DNA from: Caldithrix sp.
Lineage (GTDB): Bacteria > KSB1 > UBA2214 > DYKH01
Assembly: GCA_020722685.1 (NCBI GenBank)
Contig: DYKH01000065.1
Coordinates: 1-26,674 of the forward strand
Reading direction: 5' to 3'
Length of the DNA stretch: 26,674 nt
Every line of letters starts with the position of its first letter. Position 1 is the first letter of the stretch. This document shows, piece after piece, positions 22,695 through 26,674 of this stretch. A program made the translations under genes and the position numbers. The notes beneath the pieces are model-generated. The model worked only from the letters and a program-made list of their open reading frames with translations, made no database searches and was not told the origin of the DNA.

Positions 22695-24047
22695 ATGTCT
22701 CAAGAAAGCTTATCACGACGAGATTTTCTCGGCAAGAGTGCGGCGGTCGCCGGCGCCGTCACCATGGCCGCTGCGGCGGTGCACACCAAACCGGCCAAAG
22801 CCGAAGAAAAAAAGTATTCTGCCAATGACAAAATTCGTGTCGGCATGATCGGCATCGGCATTCGCGGCATGTCCACCGGCGAGCGCGCTTTGGACGTGAA
22901 TGGCGTGGAGGTCGTGGCCGCATGCGATTTATATGATGGACATTTTGTGCGGGCAAAAGAGGTCATCAATCCACAGATCGCGACCACCAAGGACTATCGC
23001 GAGCTATTGGCGCGCAAGGACATCGATGCGGTCATCATCTCCACACCCGATCACTGGCACAAGCAAATGGCCATCGACGCCATGGAAGCCGGCAAGGATG
23101 TTTATCTGGAAAAGCCGGCCACCTACCGCTGGGAAGAGGGCGATGAGATCGCCAAGGTGGTGAAAAAAACCAATCGCATTCTTCAAGTCGGTAGCCAATG
23201 GGTGAGCGAGCCGGTCAACAAACTTGTCTTGAAGAAAATCAAAAACGGTGAGATCGGCCAAGTGACCTTGGTAGAATCCTGCATCCATCGCAATACTCCC
23301 ACGGGCGCCTGGTACTACCCCATTCCTCCGGATGCCTCGCCGCAAACCTGCGATTGGGATCGTTTCCTCGGCTCTGCGCCCAAGCGCGCTTGGGATCCGC
23401 ATCGCTTTTTCCAATGGCGTCTCTACTGGGACTACTCCGGCGGTTTGCCCACCGATTTGTTCGTCCACATGATCGGCACCGTGCACACGCTGATGGGCGT
23501 CAAGATGGCGAATTCTGTTTGGGCAACCGGGCAAATTTACCGCTTTCACGACTGGGGCCGCGAGCTGCCGGATCAAATGCAAGCCATTGCCAAGTACGAC
23601 AACTTTTCTCTTTACCTCGCTTCCACCACCAACAACGATCACGGCAAGCCCTTTGTGACCATCTACGGCACCGAAGGCACCATCGAATATTACGGCGGCC
23701 ACTTTCTGCAATACTATGAGCCGGTACAAGACAACTATTCTTATTCCCTCGCCCACTATCCCAAGGACACTCAGGAGGTGCTTCGCGGCCAACTGGGGCT
23801 GAACGAAAAGAATCGCCCCATCGCCGAGCTATTGCCAGAGGCAGAGCCGGTCAAGTATGAAATCAAGGGCGAAAATTCTACCGTGACGCATCTGCGCAAT
23901 TTCTTCAATGCTGTGCGCAGCCGCGAAAATCCCTTTGAAGACATCGAATTCGGGCACATGGCGGCTACCGTCGGACATATGTGCAATCTATCCTACAAAG
24001 CCGGGCGGGAAATGAAGTGGGATGCGAAGAAGAGGGTGGTGGCATAA
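22695..24047 (+). CDS. Tat-exported Gfo/Idh/MocA-family oxidoreductase
   Basis: NAD(P)-dependent dehydrogenase or related enzyme acting on a sugar or polyol, probably in the periplasm. The 450 residues open with a Tat signal (SRRDFLGKSAAVAGA from residue 7, cleavage near AKAEE). A Rossmann fold follows (VGMIGIGIRG at 49-58, ACDLYD near 77) with EKP at 139-141, the usual family motif contributing the catalytic Lys. The C-terminal domain has the typical WDRFLG and GGLPTDLFVHMIG segments. Secreted members of this type are common in Planctomycetes and FCB bacteria, where the substrate is usually unknown. Start at ATG 22695 with AGGAGG eight bases upstream; a TTG at 22689 is ignored. It lies divergent from the sigma54 regulator and shows no link to electron transfer. 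Confidence 0.92.
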   Translation: MSQESLSRRDFLGKSAAVAGAVTMAAAAVHTKPAKAEEKKYSANDKIRVGMIGIGIRGMSTGERALDVNGVEVVAACDLYDGHFVRAKEVINPQIATTKDYRELLARKDIDAVIISTPDHWHKQMAIDAMEAGKDVYLEKPATYRWEEGDEIAKVVKKTNRILQVGSQWVSEPVNKLVLKKIKNGEIGQVTLVESCIHRNTPTGAWYYPIPPDASPQTCDWDRFLGSAPKRAWDPHRFFQWRLYWDYSGGLPTDLFVHMIGTVHTLMGVKMANSVWATGQIYRFHDWGRELPDQMQAIAKYDNFSLYLASTTNNDHGKPFVTIYGTEGTIEYYGGHFLQYYEPVQDNYSYSLAHYPKDTQEVLRGQLGLNEKNRPIAELLPEAEPVKYEIKGENSTVTHLRNFFNAVRSRENPFEDIEFGHMAATVGHMCNLSYKAGREMKWDAKKRVVA

Positions 24048-24069
24048 TTTCCTGAAGAGGCAGGTGCCT

Positions 24070-24160
24070 GGCAATTGAACGTTGAACGTTCACTATTGAT
24101 CGTTGTTTCTCAAAAACCAATAGTCAACGTTCAACCTTCAATGTTCAATTGTCAACTGCC
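24070..24160. repeat. imperfect inverted repeat built of GTTGAAC-type units
   Basis: The left arm (24070-24099) pairs with the right arm (24118-24160) through ATTGAACGTT and CACTATTG-like segments; TTGAACG also repeats in tandem. The whole can fold into a long hairpin 20 bases after the Gfo gene. It may be a dispersed intergenic repeat that also helps end transcription. Confidence 0.6.
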
Positions 24161-24202
24161 TGCCGTTACGTCCCCTCATCAGAAGATATAGACCGGCCCC
24201 GC

Positions 24203-25821
24203 GTGAATTACGACTCTGACTATGTCATCATCGGTTCAGGATTTGGGGGAAGTGTAGCAGCGCTGCGATTGAGTGAAAAGGGCTATCACGTATGCGTCTT
24301 CGAGCGAGGAAAGCGCTTTGCGAAAGAAGAGGATTATGCCAGCACCAACTGGCAGCTTTGAAAATGGCTATGGGCGCCCAAGCTTTTCTGCACCGGCATT
24401 CAGGAGCTGACTCTCTTACGCAACGTGCTCATTCTAAGCGGCAGCGGGATCGGCGGCGGTAGTCTGGTTTATTGTGCCGTGCTATTAGAGCCACCCGATC
24501 ACTCTTTTCGCGATCAACAATGGGCCGGGTTACAGCCGGATTGGCGGGAAACCCTGTCTCCGTTCTATCAATTGGCCAGACGCATGCTGGGAGTCAATCA
24601 AAATCCCCGGCTCTGGCCGAACGATGAATTGCTGCGAGAGTATGCGGCAGAAATCGGGCGCGAGCACTATTTCAAGCCGACCGAAGTGGGCATCTTTTTC
24701 GGCGACCCCGAGCGTGAGGTTCCGGATCCCTATTTTGACGGCCGGGGGTCCACCACGGCCAGGCTGCGACCATAGCGGCCGCCGCATGGTCGGTTGCCGT
24801 ACCGGCGGCAAGAATTCATTGGACAGAAATTATCTGTATTTGGCAGAGACGTCAGGCGCCAAAATCATTCCGCAGACATTGGTCACCGCCGTCCAAGAGA
24901 ACCCCTCGGACGGCTATGAGATCAGATCACAAAAATCTACCGGCTCGCTAAACACAAAAAACGCAAAGATGGACCGCCAAAGGCGTCATCTTTTCAGCCG
25001 GAGCACTGGGGACGAACAAGCTGTTGTTGGAATGCAAAAGGCTGAGAACGCTTCCCAAGTTGTCCGATCAGGTAGGGAAAGCGGCCCGTACCAATAGCGA
25101 GATTCTGTTAGGAGTCACTTCCAAGCATAAGGACGCCTGCTATTCGGAAGGAATCGCCATTACTTCCAGCCTGTTCATCGACGAGGTGACCCACGTCGAG
25201 CCGGTCCGCTACCCGCAAGGGTCGAACGCGATGTTTTGGCTGTCGGCCTTGCTCACCGATGGCGGCTCCAAATGGAGCCGTCCATTGAAATTTTTCCGCA
25301 ACTGTCTGCTCCACCCCATCGATTTTGTCCGCACACTCATTCCTTTTGGCTGGGCGAAAAAAACGATCATTTTGTTGGTCATGCAAACCTTGGACAACAA
25401 AATGGAGCTGATTTTGAAGCGGCGAAGGCTTTTCCCTTGGTCAAGAAGAGTAACCTCCAAGCCCGAGGTCAGCAACATTCCTACCTATATTCCTGCTGCC
25501 AACCGAGCGGCGCGGGCCATGGCCAAAAAGATCAACGGCGTTGCCAAAAACGCCATCACCGAAGTGCTCTTTAACATCCCCCTTACCGCGCATATTATGG
25601 GCGGCTGCGTCATCGGCAGGGACGCTCAGCACGGAGTGGTGGACCAGCACCGCAAAGTTTTTGGCTAAGAGAACGTGCACATCATGGACGGCTCGATCAT
25701 CCCCGCTAATTTGGGAGTGAACCCGGCATTGACCATCACCGCCTTGGCAGAATATGCGATGAGTCAAGTTCCCAAGAAGACGCAGCCTCCCGGAACTTTG
25801 GAACCTCCGAGAGGCCCTTAG
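24203..25821 (+). pseudogene. decayed GMC oxidoreductase (cholesterol-oxidase type)
   Basis: Remains of an FAD-dependent alcohol/sterol oxidase of about 540 residues. The likely start is GTG 24203 (VNYDSDYVIIGSGFGG, the FAD-binding GxGxxG), with no clear ribosome site. Four lesions are seen: TGA at 24359-24361 inside NWQL-KWLWAPKL, where the family usually has Arg (CGA to TGA); a one-base gain in a G5 run near 24746; a second shift in an A6 run near 24957; and TAA at 25666-25668 inside [12 protein letters not shown], where Tyr is usual. Intact islands include LSGSGIGGGSLVYCAV, DRNYLYLAETSG, VIFSAGALGTNKLLLE and [19 protein letters not shown]. Two of four cysteines of the usual C-x2-C-x2-CMVGC motif are Ser and Arg. 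The C-terminal tail is repeat-derived. Both shifts in homopolymers leave sequencing error possible. Confidence 0.85.
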
Positions 25822-25866
25822 CGGAAAGGACAACCTTGCGGAGCTTCGGAACCTTCACAAGGTTGT
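25787..25866. repeat. GGAACCTT-type short-period repeat with terminal dyad
   Basis: CGGAACTTTGGAACCTCCG and CGGAGCTTCGGAACCTTC follow each other, and ACAACCTTG/CAAGGTTGT (25830-25838 / 25858-25866) form a perfect dyad. It overlaps the 3' end of the GMC frame and may act as a weak terminator. Confidence 0.5.
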
Positions 25867-25919
25867 TGATAGAGTATGCCATGTGTTAGGTCCCATGAAA
25901 ACTAAGAGGAGTGGCCCAA

Positions 25920-26674
25920 TTGCAGCCCGTCTTACCGATCATGCCTTTGCGGGACGCCGATCATGACATCATCTCCATCAATCCAAGCACGGGAGAGGAA
26001 CTCGGTCGAGTGGCGGCCGTCGGCCGGCCAGGAATCGATGCGGCAGTTGCCAAAGCCTCTGCCGCCTTTGCGAGCTGGGCTGCGTTGCCGATCCGAAAAC
26101 GTCAGACCTTTATGAAGAAGCTGATCCAAGTTATCCTGAACCAGAAAACCGAGATTGCCGAACTCATTGCCAGGGAGCAGGGCAAGCCCGTGACCGAGGC
26201 GCTGGCGGCGGAGATTGTGCCCGTTTTGGCGATTTCCAAAAATCTGGCAAGGCGCGCTCACAAGATTCTGAAAGACACCCGCGTTGCTAATAAGCCGATC
26301 CTCTTCACCCACAAGCAAAGCAAGTATTGTCTGCTGCCATACGGGGTGATTGCCGTGATCAGTCCTTGGAACTATCCCTTTTCCGTGCCGCTCCCACAAA
26401 TAGTCGCGGCCTTGGTGGCCGGAAACACCGTGGTGTTCAAACCTACTCCCGCCGCTGTTTTGATCGGGGAAAAAATCGCCGAGCTGTTCGAACTGGCCGG
26501 ATTTCCTCCCGGCGTGATCAACCTTGTCTGCGTGCATGACGCGGACGCGCCACACTTAACCGAGCATCCGGGCGTCAGCAAGATCATCTTTACCGGCAGT
26601 ACCGAAGTTGGTCGCAAGCTGATGGCTTCGGCGGCCAAAAGCGTCAAGCCGGTGATCTTGGAGCTGGGCGGCAA
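25920..26674 (+). CDS. aldehyde dehydrogenase, N-terminal part, runs off the window
   Basis: NAD(P)-dependent aldehyde dehydrogenase, probably of the succinate-semialdehyde type. The frame is open for 251 codons to the window end. It shows SINPSTGEELG near the N-terminus, ISPWNYPFSVPLPQ (the Asn of the oxyanion hole), AGNTVVFKPTPAA (cofactor-binding Lys), GFPPGVINLV, FTGSTEVGRKL (NAD loop) and LELGG at the edge. The catalytic Cys lies beyond the window. AGGAG stands eight bases before a TTG at 25920; an in-frame ATG at 25941 lacks a ribosome site, so I prefer TTG, not firmly. It lies about 100 bases after the GMC pseudogene. Alcohol oxidase plus aldehyde dehydrogenase would be a sensible pair, but the partner is broken. 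The gene itself shows no damage. Confidence 0.9.
   Translation, partial: MQPVLPIMPLRDADHDIISINPSTGEELGRVAAVGRPGIDAAVAKASAAFASWAALPIRKRQTFMKKLIQVILNQKTEIAELIAREQGKPVTEALAAEIVPVLAISKNLARRAHKILKDTRVANKPILFTHKQSKYCLLPYGVIAVISPWNYPFSVPLPQIVAALVAGNTVVFKPTPAAVLIGEKIAELFELAGFPPGVINLVCVHDADAPHLTEHPGVSKIIFTGSTEVGRKLMASAAKSVKPVILELGG

Noticed and set aside
11102..25821. A changed genetic code (stop reassignment)
   Set aside because: TAG, TGA and TAA all interrupt frames here, and all three also end intact genes at expected places.
1..26674. CRISPR arrays, tRNA or rRNA genes, insertion sequences
   Set aside because: No regularly spaced repeats, cloverleaf or rRNA signature, or transposase gene was seen on either strand.

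Overview
The window looks like a chromosome piece from a Gram-negative bacterium that respires with, or delivers electrons to, something outside the cell. Two large exported cytochromes end in a type IX secretion (Por/T9SS) sorting domain (NYPNPFNP, then SGVYVYRL or TGVYFYRL, then a basic tail). This points to the FCB side of the tree (Calditrichota, KSB1, Zixibacteria or similar) rather than to a proteobacterium. The lineage is an inference; no rRNA, tRNA or other marker gene is present.

From 363 to 22376 every gene is on the minus strand, so the reading order runs right to left. (a) 22376-21048: a sigma54 enhancer-binding regulator with a Cys-rich PAS domain. (b) 20708-18872: a TPR protein and an 11-heme cytochrome, with a sigma54-like promoter in front. 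(c) 18644-14700: a two-domain rhodanese lipoprotein, an outer-membrane beta-barrel, a 12-heme periplasmic cytochrome and a 7-heme lipoprotein, closed by a terminator. This order recalls the Geobacter extHIJKL outer-membrane electron conduit. (d) 14443-11102: a four-domain class-I cytochrome c, then a T9SS-exported ethylbenzene-dehydrogenase-like heme protein, closed by a hairpin. (e) 10655-10203: a MerR regulator with a two-CW cysteine domain. (f) 9826-7028: a 932-residue T9SS-exported 9-heme cytochrome, then a strong terminator. (g) 6715-2023: Rieske protein, fused cytochrome b, C-tail-anchored 9-heme cytochrome and a DUF2339 membrane protein, then a terminator. (h) 1871-363: a 7-heme NapC/NirT cytochrome with three membrane helices, like Geobacter ImcH.

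Together these encode about 58 CxxCH and 3 CX3CH heme motifs. They form a plausible continuous wire: quinol oxidation at the inner membrane (g, h), periplasmic carriers (d, and perhaps b), a barrel-cytochrome conduit across the outer membrane (c), and T9SS-delivered cytochromes at the surface (d, f). Direction (reduction of an outside acceptor or uptake of electrons) and substrate cannot be read from the sequence.

The right end, on the plus strand, is unrelated: a Tat-exported Gfo/Idh/MocA oxidoreductase, a decayed GMC (cholesterol-oxidase type) gene, and the first 251 codons of an aldehyde dehydrogenase that runs off the window.

Several genes are broken. Three exported cytochromes carry an in-frame stop (TGA, TGA, TAG) with the heme protein continuing in the same frame. 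One of them also has a frameshift, and the GMC gene has two stops and two homopolymer frameshifts. All three stop codons occur as normal ends elsewhere, so this is decay or sequence error, not a changed genetic code. Short-period repeats at several gene borders run into coding sequence.
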